From Roseomonas sp. (GTDB lineage: Bacteria; Pseudomonadota; Alphaproteobacteria; Acetobacterales; Acetobacteraceae), in the NCBI GenBank assembly GCA_020249285.1, contig JADCFX010000017.1, positions 16,897-80,896 on the forward strand: 64,000 nt of DNA. Direction: 5' to 3'. Under the pieces are notes generated by a model. The model saw only the letters and a list, made by a program, of their open reading frames with translations, had not been told where the DNA came from and did not search any database. Made by a program: the position numbers and the translations under genes. The stretch's first letter is position 1, and every line of letters begins with the position of its first letter. This document shows, in pieces, positions 51,090 to 59,904 of the stretch.

Positions 51090-51616
51090 TGCTGTGGCCG
51101 AAGCTCGCCCGCGCGCTTTTCGCAAAGCCCCTCACGGATAATGCGCCGCTGGTGCCGCGGGAGACCATCCAGGCACTGGGCGAAAGGCTGGCCGCGACAA
51201 GCCGAGCGCGGCTGGGCCGTAGCCTCGCGATCCGGGAAGTGGATAGCGGTTCCTGCAATGGCTGCGAATTGGAAGTGAATGCGCTGCAGAATGTGGCTTA
51301 TGATCTGGAACGTTTCGGGCTGCGCTTTGTCGCCTCACCCAAACATGCCGATGTGTTGCTGGTGACGGGCCCCGCCTGCCTCAATATGCGCGAAGCATTG
51401 GAACGCGCGCTGGCCAGCACGCCCGAACCGCGCTGGGTGGTGGCAGCGGGCGATTGCGCCGTGGATGGCGGCGTCTTCAAGGGTTCCTATGCGGTGGAAA
51501 ACGGCATCGCCGCTGTGCTGCCGGTGGATTTGCTGATCCCCGGCTGCCCGCCTACGCCGGCGCAATTGCTGGAAGGCCTGCTTTCCTTGCTCGAGGCGGA
51601 AGCGGCAAAAAAATAG
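51086..51616 (+). CDS. hyfI: HyfI/NuoB-like iron-sulfur subunit
   Basis: SGSCNGCELEVNAL, GPACLNM, GDCAVDGG, PGCPPTPAQLLEGLL; GTG start overlapping hyfG stop (ATG alternative at 51089). Confidence 0.92.
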   Translation: MMLWPKLARALFAKPLTDNAPLVPRETIQALGERLAATSRARLGRSLAIREVDSGSCNGCELEVNALQNVAYDLERFGLRFVASPKHADVLLVTGPACLNMREALERALASTPEPRWVVAAGDCAVDGGVFKGSYAVENGIAAVLPVDLLIPGCPPTPAQLLEGLLSLLEAEAAKK

Positions 51617-51643
51617 GGCCGGCTGGATTTAACCAGCCAGCCC
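51607..51643 (-). terminator. Rho-independent terminator for the minus-strand DUF1489 gene, overlapping hyfI 3' end
   Basis: Minus strand GGGCTGGCTGG-TTAAAT-CCAGCCGGCCC (11-bp stem, one G-T wobble) then TATTTTTTT. Confidence 0.82.
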
Positions 51644-51780
51644 AAAGGTACCATCCGAAGATGGACCAGTTGCGGCGCGGCATGCCGGGAATGAGCCGCG
51701 CGACATGGACAAGGTGACAGGCTTGACCTCTCCTCCCCGTGAGCGGCACCTTAACTTTTTTCAAGAATGGCGGGGCCGCT

Positions 51781-52206
51781 TCAGATCAGGCAGAGCTCGG
51801 CCAAATCGCGCCGTAGCTTGGGCGGCAGGGCTTCCAGGCCACGTGTGGGTGGGCGCGCCTGGTTCACATCCGCCGGCGCTTCTTCCGGCTTCAAATAGCG
51901 CCAGCCTTGGAAGGGCTTCATCTGGCGCGCTTCCACCGCCACCAGCGCAGGATCCAGTACCAGGGCCGCGCAGGGGGTTTTGTCGTCCCATTCTTCCTCG
52001 CGGATTTCCAGGATGCGCTGGCGTACGCGGATGAAGCCGCCAATCACCCAATAGATGGAGCCGCCATTGCAGAGTTCCTCTACGCGCTTCGGGAACATGC
52101 GCGTCCAGGCGCGCAAGGGCGGGTCGTCCTTCAGGCGGAGCGCCTGCAAGGCGGCTAGAGCCGCGACATCCTTGGGACCGACCGAGAGTTTGATGAGGTT
52201 CAACAC
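51781..52206 (-). CDS. DUF1489 family protein
   Basis: GTG start; LNLIKLSVGPKDVAALAALQALR...YWVIGGFIRVRQRILEIREEEWDDKTPCAALVLDPALVAVEARQMKPFQGWRYL. Confidence 0.88.
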   Translation of the reverse strand: MLNLIKLSVGPKDVAALAALQALRLKDDPPLRAWTRMFPKRVEELCNGGSIYWVIGGFIRVRQRILEIREEEWDDKTPCAALVLDPALVAVEARQMKPFQGWRYLKPEEAPADVNQARPPTRGLEALPPKLRRDLAELCLI

Positions 52207-52247
52207 AGGGCTTCCATGGCCGGAACTGCCCCGAGTCGGCAAGTGCC

Positions 52248-53519
52248 TTATGTCAACGCGCGCCAGCCAATATCGCGCCGACAAAACCCGCCCGGCCAAT
52301 CGAGCAGGTCCACCGCGGCATAAGCGGCGTCGCGTGCTTCCCTGAGCGTCTTGCCAGTCGCCGCAATGCCCAAAACGCGCCCGCCAGTGGCGATCAGCGC
52401 GCCATCTTCGCGCCGCGCCGTGCCGGCATGGAAAACCTGCACGCCTGGCACCTGCCCGGCGGCTTCCAGGCCGCGGATTTCACTGCCCTTGGCATAGCTG
52501 CCCGGATAGCCGCGCGCGGCGATCACCACCAGCATGGCGTGCTGTGCTTCCCAACGCAGATCAAAGCGCGCCAATTCGCCATCACAGGCGGCGAGCAAGG
52601 CGGGCAACAAATCGGATTTCAAGCGCAGCATCAGTACCTGACATTCCGGATCCCCAAACCGCACATTGAATTCAATCAGCTTTGGGCCTTGCGCGGTGAT
52701 CATCAGCCCAGCGAACAGCACGCCTTTGAAGGGCGCACCGCGCCGCGCCATTTCCGCCAGCACCGGGCGGATGATGTGGTCCATGACATCTTGCTGAAGG
52801 GCCTCAGTGAAAGCCGGCGGTGGCGAGTAAGCGCCCATGCCGCCGGTATTGAGGCCGGTATCGCCATCCCCCACGCGCTTATGATCCTGCGCGGCGCCCA
52901 GCGGCAAAGCAGTTTCGCCATCGCACAGCGCGAAGAAGCTGATTTCCTCACCCACCAGGCATTCTTCGATGACCACGGAAGCCCCCGCCGCGCCATGGAC
53001 GCGGTCTTCCATGATATCGGCGATGGCGGCTTCGGCTTCGGCGGTGGTCGCTGCCACCACTACACCCTTGCCGGCGGCGAGCCCATCGGCCTTCACCACA
53101 ATCGGTGCGCCCTTTTCCTGAATACAGCCGCGCGCGGCGGCGGCATCGGTGAAGCGCGCCCAGGCGGCGGTGGGCGCACCGGCGGCATCCGCCACTTCCT
53201 TGGTGAAGGTTTTGCTGCCTTCCAACCGCGCCGCAGCGGCGGAAGGCCCGAAGCATTTCAGGCCCGCGGCAGCGCAGGCATCGGCCAAGCCAAGCGTGAG
53301 AGGCGCTTCCGGCCCCACCACCACCAAATCAATGGATTTGCCCTTGGCGAAGGCGACAAGGGCAGAGATATCCTCGGCACTAATCGCGATACATTCCGCC
53401 ACTTCCGCAATGCCGGCATTGCCTGGCGCGCAGAACAGTTTGGTCAGCAGCGGCGATGCGGCCAATGCCCAGCAGAGTGCATGTTCGCGGCCACCGCCGC
53501 CCACCACCAGAACGCGCAT
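52248..53519 (-). CDS. purD: Phosphoribosylamine--glycine ligase
   Basis: [23 protein letters not shown]...[14 protein letters not shown]...[21 protein letters not shown]. Confidence 0.97.
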   Translation of the reverse strand: MRVLVVGGGGREHALCWALAASPLLTKLFCAPGNAGIAEVAECIAISAEDISALVAFAKGKSIDLVVVGPEAPLTLGLADACAAAGLKCFGPSAAAARLEGSKTFTKEVADAAGAPTAAWARFTDAAAARGCIQEKGAPIVVKADGLAAGKGVVVAATTAEAEAAIADIMEDRVHGAAGASVVIEECLVGEEISFFALCDGETALPLGAAQDHKRVGDGDTGLNTGGMGAYSPPPAFTEALQQDVMDHIIRPVLAEMARRGAPFKGVLFAGLMITAQGPKLIEFNVRFGDPECQVLMLRLKSDLLPALLAACDGELARFDLRWEAQHAMLVVIAARGYPGSYAKGSEIRGLEAAGQVPGVQVFHAGTARREDGALIATGGRVLGIAATGKTLREARDAAYAAVDLLDWPGGFCRRDIGWRALT

Positions 53520-53586
53520 CTCAACCCCCGCAGCCAGTTTGCAAAGCGGTGATTACGCCCTGCGTTGCTTGGCGCCAAGGTGGGTT

Positions 53587-54321
53587 TCAGCCCAGCCTGT
53601 TTGGGTCTGAATCCAGCGCGTAGCCGGCGGAACGCACGGTGCGGATGAGATCAACCTCATTATCCTGATTGATCGCCTTGCGTAGCCGGCGGATATGTAC
53701 ATCCACGGTGCGCGGTTCCACATGGATATCGCGGCCCCAAACGGCATCCAGCAATTGTTCGCGGGCAAAAACGCGGCCCGGATGCTGCAGGAAGAATTCA
53801 AGCAGCCGGTATTCTGTCGGGCCCAAATGCAACGGCCGGCCGTCGCGCGTCACGCGATGCGCATCCTGATCCATGGCAATTTCAGCGTAGGTAAGCGTGC
53901 CTTTGGAAGCCACGCGACCAGACCGGCGCAGCAAGGCGCGGATGCGCGCAATCACATGCTCCATCGCAAAGGGCTTGGCGATGTAATCATCCGCACCGAT
54001 ATCTAGCGCGCGCACCGCATCCTGGTCTTCCGTGCGGGCGGTCACCATAATGATTGGCAAATCGCGCGTTTCCGCGCGGCGGCGGAGCTGACGGCAGACC
54101 TCGATGCCCGAAAGCGATGGCAGCATCCAATCCAGCAGCATGACATCAGGCCGCGCTTCCGCAACACGCAGCAGCGCTTCCTGGCCATCTGCGGCTTCAT
54201 CCACGCGGAAACCCTGCTTTTCCAGATTGTAGCGCAGCAGGGTCAGAAGGGGTGCCTCATCTTCCACGATCAGTACCGTGGGCTTGGCGAGGCTGCTGTA
54301 GTTTTCTGCCGTCATGCCCAT
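53587..54321 (-). CDS. phoB: Phosphate regulon response regulator PhoB
   Basis: Receiver domain (VLIVEDEAPLL...LLDWMLPSLSGIEVCRQLR) plus winged-helix DNA-binding domain, adjacent to phoU-pst. Confidence 0.93.
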   Translation of the reverse strand: MGMTAENYSSLAKPTVLIVEDEAPLLTLLRYNLEKQGFRVDEAADGQEALLRVAEARPDVMLLDWMLPSLSGIEVCRQLRRRAETRDLPIIMVTARTEDQDAVRALDIGADDYIAKPFAMEHVIARIRALLRRSGRVASKGTLTYAEIAMDQDAHRVTRDGRPLHLGPTEYRLLEFFLQHPGRVFAREQLLDAVWGRDIHVEPRTVDVHIRRLRKAINQDNEVDLIRTVRSAGYALDSDPNRLG

Positions 54322-54323
54322 AC

Positions 54324-55040
54324 CTATTCTCCTGGTGCGCGGACGACGGCGAAGGCCGAGGTATCACCCTTGGGCCGATCTTCCGGCAGGGTTTCGCCGC
54401 GCACGGCGAAGTGGATGCGTTCAGCGATATTCGTGGTGTGATCGCCAATGCGTTCCAGATTTTTGGCAATGAACAATAGATGCGTCGCGGCGGTGATATT
54501 GCGCGGGTCTTCCATCATATGCGTCAGCATTTCGCGGAAAATGCCGTTATAGATTTCATCCACCGGTTCATCCGCAGCCCAGACGCGTTCCGCCGCATCG
54601 GCATCGCTTTGCACCAGCGCATCCATGGCGGCCTTCAGGTTTTCCTGCACCAAATGCGCCATGCGTTCAAAGCCATTCATGCTGCCAAGCCCAGGCAGGG
54701 AGGCAAGAACGATGGACCGCTTGGCCGCATTGGCCGAGTAATCGCCGATGCGTTCCAGATCATTGGAAACTTTCATGCAAGCGATGATCAGGCGCAAATC
54801 CGCGGCCATGGGCTGACGCAGCGCGAGCAGCGTCACGCAAAAGCCTTCGATTTCACGTTCAAGCTGGTCAATCTGAAGATCGCGCTGCACCACTTCGCCG
54901 GCCAAATCACTGTCCCGGCGCACCAGGGCGCGTGTGGCATCCGCCACCTGGCGTTCCACCAGCCCGCCCATGCGCGCGATCATGTCGCGGAGCTTGCGCA
55001 AATCCTCATCATAGCTGCGGACGATGTGGTCTGTGGGCAT
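54324..55040 (-). CDS. phoU: Phosphate signalling complex protein PhoU
   Basis: HIVRSYDEDLRKLRDMIARMGGLVERQV...NDLERIGDYSANAAKR...KNLERIGDHTTNIAE. Confidence 0.96.
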   Translation of the reverse strand: MPTDHIVRSYDEDLRKLRDMIARMGGLVERQVADATRALVRRDSDLAGEVVQRDLQIDQLEREIEGFCVTLLALRQPMAADLRLIIACMKVSNDLERIGDYSANAAKRSIVLASLPGLGSMNGFERMAHLVQENLKAAMDALVQSDADAAERVWAADEPVDEIYNGIFREMLTHMMEDPRNITAATHLLFIAKNLERIGDHTTNIAERIHFAVRGETLPEDRPKGDTSAFAVVRAPGE

Positions 55041-55060
55041 GTGCTTCTCTCCTGCCTGGC

Positions 55061-55900
55061 TCAGCCAAACCGGCCGGTGATGTATTCTTGCGTCTTTGGG
55101 TGCTTGGGCGCGGTGAAAAGCTGCGCCGCCGGCGCCACTTCAATCAGCTCACCCAGATAGAAAAACGCAACTTGATCCGCGCAACGCGCCGCCTGCTGCA
55201 TGTTGTGCGTTACGATGGCAATGGTGAAGTCGCGCTTCAATTCATCAATCAGCTCCTCGATCTTCAAGGTGCTGATGGGATCAAGGGCGGAGGTGGGTTC
55301 ATCAAATAGGATCACCTCAGGCCGTACGGCGATGGTGCGGGCGATGCAAAGCCGCTGCTGTTGCCCGCCGGAAAGGCCAAGGGCGGAACGGTCCAGCCTA
55401 TCCTTCACCTCATTCCAAATGGCAGCGCGCGTCAGCGCCCATTCAATGCGTTCACCCAATTCAGACTTGGAAAGTTTCTCATGCAGGCGGATGCCGAAGG
55501 CGATGTTTTCGTAAATCGTCATCGGGAAAGGGGTGGGCTTCTGGAACACCATGCCTACCTTCGCGCGGAGAGAGTTGATGTCCGTTGAATCGGCGATGAT
55601 ATTCTCACCATCCAGCATCACCTCACCCGTCGCGCGCTGGCCAGGGTAAAGGCTATACATACGGTTCAGCACGCGGAGCAGCGTGGATTTGCCGCAGCCG
55701 GAAGGCCCGATCATGCCGGTGACTTGCCGGTCCGGCAGATCAAGCTTGATTTCCTTCAGCGCGCGGTTGTCGCCATAAAAGAAATCCAGATTGCTGATCG
55801 CCACACGCGCAGTGTTCAGCACGGCTTCTGACCGTGCTTGCATGCCGCCGAAGCTTGTCGTTCCGGCGCCTTGGTTTTGCGTTTCGGTGGAAAGGCTCAT
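55061..55900 (-). CDS. pstB: Phosphate ABC transporter ATP-binding protein
   Basis: [22 protein letters not shown]...[36 protein letters not shown]. Confidence 0.97.
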   Translation of the reverse strand: MSLSTETQNQGAGTTSFGGMQARSEAVLNTARVAISNLDFFYGDNRALKEIKLDLPDRQVTGMIGPSGCGKSTLLRVLNRMYSLYPGQRATGEVMLDGENIIADSTDINSLRAKVGMVFQKPTPFPMTIYENIAFGIRLHEKLSKSELGERIEWALTRAAIWNEVKDRLDRSALGLSGGQQQRLCIARTIAVRPEVILFDEPTSALDPISTLKIEELIDELKRDFTIAIVTHNMQQAARCADQVAFFYLGELIEVAPAAQLFTAPKHPKTQEYITGRFG

Positions 55901-55917
55901 TTTCTCCGTCCTTACGG

Positions 55918-56811
55918 TCAGATGCGGCTGCGCAGCAATGTGCGCGCCAGAATATTGAGGCTGAGTACGCCCAAGGTGATCAGAAGCGCGCCGGCCCAGG
56001 CAAGCGCAATCCAATCCTCAAAAGGCGAACCGGCAAAGGCGTAGATGGTCACCGGCAGGCTCGACATGGGCTTCGACAAATCCGTGGACCAGGCGTTATT
56101 GCCGAGCGAGGTGAACAGCAGCGGCGCGGTTTCACCCGCCACGCGGGCAATGGCGAGCAAGATGCCAGTAATGATACCGGCAATGGCAGCGCGCCAGCAG
56201 ATCAGCACGATCATTTTCCATTTCGGCGCACCAAGCCCCACCACCGCTTCACGCAGCGTATTCGGGATCAGTTGCAGCATGTCTTCCGTGGTACGCACCA
56301 CAATGGGGATGACGATGATGGAAAGCGCGGCAATGCCGGCCCACCCGGAAAACCCGCCAAATGGCAGCACCAGGATTTGATAGACAAACAACCCAATCAG
56401 GATGGACGGCGCGGAAAGCAGAATGTCAGAGACAAACCGCACCGCATTCCCCAACCAGGAATCCTTGGCATATTCGGCCAAATAGGTGCCGACCAGCATA
56501 CCGATTGGCGTGCCGATTGCGGTGCCGATCAGGGATTGGATCAGGCTGCCCACAATGGCGTTCAGCAAGCCGCCTTCGGAACCGGGCGGCGCCGTCACAT
56601 TGGTGAAGACGCGCAGCGACATGGCTTCAAAACCACGATAAAACAGCGTGATCAGGATTGAAGCCAAAAGTACCAGGCCAACCACCGTAGCCGCGAGGCA
56701 GAGCGTGCGAATGATCCTATCCGCCCGCTTGCGCGAAGCACCAAGCCGCGCGGCCGTGGCGGCATCCTTGCGCGGGCCTGGATTGGACATGGAGGAAAGG
56801 GCGAGAGACAT
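55918..56811 (-). CDS. pstA: Phosphate ABC transporter permease PstA
   Basis: [62 protein letters not shown]. Confidence 0.95.
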   Translation of the reverse strand: MSLALSSMSNPGPRKDAATAARLGASRKRADRIIRTLCLAATVVGLVLLASILITLFYRGFEAMSLRVFTNVTAPPGSEGGLLNAIVGSLIQSLIGTAIGTPIGMLVGTYLAEYAKDSWLGNAVRFVSDILLSAPSILIGLFVYQILVLPFGGFSGWAGIAALSIIVIPIVVRTTEDMLQLIPNTLREAVVGLGAPKWKMIVLICWRAAIAGIITGILLAIARVAGETAPLLFTSLGNNAWSTDLSKPMSSLPVTIYAFAGSPFEDWIALAWAGALLITLGVLSLNILARTLLRSRI

Positions 56812-56814
56812 GGT

Positions 56815-57777
56815 TCAGACCTTCAGCCGCGACCGCAGCAAATAGCGCGATGTGGCCAACACCACGAAGGAAAGCACGAAAAGGATGAAGCCAAGCGCCA
56901 GCAAGGATGCCAGCTTCAGGCTGCCGATTTCGCTCTCCCCAAACTCCAGCGCGATGAGGGAGGCGATGGTATTCCCCGGCCCAAATAGTGAGGTTGAAAT
57001 CCGGTTCGCATTGCCGATCACGAAGGTCACCGCCATGGTCTCACCCAAGGCGCGACCAAGGCCAAGCATGATGCCGCCCACAACGGAAATACGCGTGTAG
57101 GGAATGACAACGCCCTTCATCACTTCCCAGGTTGTGGCACCAAGGCCATAGGCGCTTTCCTTGTATACGGGCGGGACTTGTTCAAACACATCGCGCATGG
57201 TGGCTGCGATGAAGGGCAGCACCATAATGGCCAAGATGAAGGCCGCGGTGAACAAGCCCGTACCGAACGGCGGTCCCTGAAACAGGAAGCCAATCAGCGG
57301 CAATTCCCCAAACGTATCAATGATGAAGGGCTGCACATGCTGCGCAAAGGCTGGCGCGATGACGAAAAACCCCCACATGCCGTAAATGATGGAGGGCACC
57401 GCGGCCAGAAGCTCTACCGCCGTGCCAACCGGCCGACGCATCCAGGGTGGCGCCAGTTCCGTCAGAAAGAAAGCAACGCCAAAGGCCAGGGGCACCGCCA
57501 GGATGATCGCCAGAATGGCGGTAACGATGGTGCCATAGATGGAAACACCGGCGCCGAATAATTCCTTGACTGGGTCCCAATCCGTGGAGGTCACGAAGGC
57601 GACACCAAAGGCGCGAAAGGCCGGCAGGCCGGCGATGAACAGCTCAATGATCAGGGCGCCAAGCAGGATCAGCACGAATATGCCGGCAGCCTGACAGACC
57701 AGGGCGAAGACCTTATCCCCAAAACTGCTGCTACGACGACTGACGGCTTTGGGAAGGGCGGCGGATGCGGAAGCCAA
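56815..57777 (-). CDS. pstC: Phosphate ABC transporter permease PstC
   Basis: GVAFFLTELAPPWMRRPVGTAVELLAAVPSIIYGMWGFFV...GRALGETMAVTFVIGNANRIS. Confidence 0.95.
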   Translation of the reverse strand: MASASAALPKAVSRRSSSFGDKVFALVCQAAGIFVLILLGALIIELFIAGLPAFRAFGVAFVTSTDWDPVKELFGAGVSIYGTIVTAILAIILAVPLAFGVAFFLTELAPPWMRRPVGTAVELLAAVPSIIYGMWGFFVIAPAFAQHVQPFIIDTFGELPLIGFLFQGPPFGTGLFTAAFILAIMVLPFIAATMRDVFEQVPPVYKESAYGLGATTWEVMKGVVIPYTRISVVGGIMLGLGRALGETMAVTFVIGNANRISTSLFGPGNTIASLIALEFGESEIGSLKLASLLALGFILFVLSFVVLATSRYLLRSRLKV

Positions 57778-57800
57778 GGGTCACCCCCGGGGTTTAGGGT

Positions 57801-57837
57801 AAAAAGGGAGTTCCCGCAGGCAAGTACTGCCTGCGGG
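57801..57837 (-). terminator. Intercistronic hairpin/attenuator between pstS and pstC
   Basis: CCCGCAGGCA-agtac-TGCCTGCGGG 10-bp perfect stem; minus-strand T5 tract 7 nt downstream. Confidence 0.5.
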
Positions 57838-57848
57838 GAATCGGCACC

Positions 57849-58868
57849 TTAGGCGCCGAAGCTTTGCCGCCATGCGGTGCGGACAGCATTATGCACTGAT
57901 ACGGGCAGCGGGATATATTCCAGCTCCTCGGCCAGCTTGCTGCCATTGGTAAAGGCCCAATCGAAGAAGCGGCGCACATTGGCGCTCCGCGTCGCATCGG
58001 TCGGGTTGGTCGGGATCAGAATGAAGGTCGGCGCCACAATCGGCCAGGAATCCGCGCCGGGCGTGTCAATCACATTGGCGGCGAAGCCGGGCACGTTCCA
58101 ATCTGCGGCAGAAGCAGCGGCCATGAAGGCTTTGTGGTCGGGCTTAACGAAATTACCCGCATTGTTGCGCAGCTGCGTCGTCACCAACTTATTTGTGATG
58201 GCATAGGCATTTTCCACATAGCCGATGGCGCCACGAACATTGCGAACCGTGCCCGCCACACCTTCATTGCCACGCGCGCCCGTACCGGCGGGGAAGCGCA
58301 CCGAAGTGCCCACGCCAACCTTTTCCTTGAATTCAGGGGAAACGGCGGAAAGGTAAGACACCCACACGAAGGTCGTGCCCGAACCATCCGCGCGATAGGC
58401 CGGCGCAATGGCCAGATTGGGCAGGCTCACGCCGGGGTTGAGGGCCACGATTTGCGGGTCATTCCAGCGCGTAATCTTGCCGAGGTAGATATCCGCCAGC
58501 AGCGGCCCGGTCAGGCGAAGCTGATCTTCAGCGATGCCGGGGATATTCACGATGGCGACCAGGGAACCCATCACGGTCGGGAATTGCAGCAGATTGGCTT
58601 CGGTCAATTGCTGGGCATTCAGCGGCGCGTCAGTGGCACCGAAATCAACGGTCCGGTTGCGGATCTGGTTGATGCCAGCGCCTGAACCCACGGATTGGTA
58701 ATTCAATTGAATGCCAATCGCGTTGCGGACGGCCTCTGCCCACTTCTGATAAATCGGGTTGGGGAAGGAAGCGCCCGCGCCCGTGATCTGAGCCGTTTGG
58801 GCCTTGGCACCAAAAACGGGAAGGGTAAGGGCGGCGCTGGCGCCAAGAAGAAGGGATCGCCTATCCAC
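57849..58868 (-). CDS. pstS: Phosphate ABC transporter substrate-binding protein PstS
   Basis: GTG start; signal peptide then ITGAGASFPNPIYQKWAEAV...YQSVGSGAGINQIRNRTVDFGATDAPL. Confidence 0.96.
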   Translation of the reverse strand: MDRRSLLLGASAALTLPVFGAKAQTAQITGAGASFPNPIYQKWAEAVRNAIGIQLNYQSVGSGAGINQIRNRTVDFGATDAPLNAQQLTEANLLQFPTVMGSLVAIVNIPGIAEDQLRLTGPLLADIYLGKITRWNDPQIVALNPGVSLPNLAIAPAYRADGSGTTFVWVSYLSAVSPEFKEKVGVGTSVRFPAGTGARGNEGVAGTVRNVRGAIGYVENAYAITNKLVTTQLRNNAGNFVKPDHKAFMAAASAADWNVPGFAANVIDTPGADSWPIVAPTFILIPTNPTDATRSANVRRFFDWAFTNGSKLAEELEYIPLPVSVHNAVRTAWRQSFGA

Positions 58869-58945
58869 GGGTATGCTCCGTTTGCTGAAACTAACCGCTC
58901 CGGCTGGGCGGCCCGACGCTTCTAGTAAGGCCAAACGACTCTTCG

Positions 58946-58974
58946 ATTTCAGTTAGATGAAGCTTTTGTGACAA
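58946..58974 (-). promoter_or_regulatory. Pho box (PhoB-binding tandem repeat) upstream of pstS
   Basis: Minus strand TTGTCAC-AAAA-GCTTCAT-CTAA-CTGAAAT: three 7-mers with 4-bp AT-rich spacers, close to CTGTCAT-N4-CTGTCAT. Confidence 0.75.
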
Positions 58975-59008
58975 CACCCCGGACAAGCCGGGGCTTTGTC
59001 CATGCCCT

Positions 59009-59803
59009 CTATCGATACCAGGCGGGCCGGCGCTTGGCCTGAAAGGCTGCCAAGCCTTCCCGCCCTTCCGGCGCGGCGCGCTGCATCCAGCCCTCCTGCG
59101 CTAATTGCGCCACCTGGCGGGGGGAAAGGGTCAGGCCATTGGCCTCCAGGAAGGAGGTTTTGGTCATGGCAATGGCTGTCGGGGCCGAGAGCATCATCTG
59201 ATCAATGATATGCGCCAGCCGCGCTTCGATGGCGTCTGCCGCCAGAACCTCATGCACCAGGCCGATTCGAAGGGCCTCGGTAGCGTCAAAACGCTCACCG
59301 GTAAGGGCGTAGCGGCGGGTTTGGCGAAGGCCCAAAGCATCCACCATATGCGTGCTGATGGGCGTGGGCGCCACACCAACCCGCACTTCCGTAATGCCGA
59401 ATTGTGCCGCCGGGGTCGCCAGCGCCACATCGACGCAGCAGGCGATGCCAACGCCGCCGCCAAAACAGGCACCTTGGATCACGGCAAAGGTCGGTTTGGG
59501 GAATTCATTCAGCTTGCGCATGGCCTCGGTAGTGGCCAAGGAGGCTGCGAAGGCAGGCTCCGGCGGGTAGGCCGCCACTTCCGCCAGCCAATCAATATCC
59601 GCCCCGGCCTGGAAATGCGCCCCGGCACCGCGGATCACCAGGCCGCGAATGGCGGCATCGGGGCGGAGTTGATCGAGCCCGGCGATCAGCCCTTCCAGCA
59701 TGGCGGCGTTATAGGCATTGCCCTTATGGGGGCGGTTCAGCGTGGCGGTGGCGATGCCGCGCGAATCAATGGAAAGCAGGACGGGCTTGTCGGTTTCGGT
59801 CAT
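59009..59803 (-). CDS. Enoyl-CoA hydratase/isomerase family protein
   Basis: ATATLNRPHKGNAYNAAMLEGL...AGAHFQAGADIDWL...GACFGGGVGIACCVDVALA. Confidence 0.94.
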   Translation of the reverse strand: MTETDKPVLLSIDSRGIATATLNRPHKGNAYNAAMLEGLIAGLDQLRPDAAIRGLVIRGAGAHFQAGADIDWLAEVAAYPPEPAFAASLATTEAMRKLNEFPKPTFAVIQGACFGGGVGIACCVDVALATPAAQFGITEVRVGVAPTPISTHMVDALGLRQTRRYALTGERFDATEALRIGLVHEVLAADAIEARLAHIIDQMMLSAPTAIAMTKTSFLEANGLTLSPRQVAQLAQEGWMQRAAPEGREGLAAFQAKRRPAWYR

Positions 59804-59904
59804 GGCGGTCTTCCCCTGGTTTGAACGCCATTCTTCCCCCGTGCGAGCGTTGACGCCAGACCCGGGCGGGCTAAGGGTTGGCGGGTTATTTGCGGAGATC
59901 AACC

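Noticed and set aside
55834-56661. 275-aa plus-strand ORF across pstB/pstA
   Set aside because: Antisense to pstA; basic low-complexity translation.
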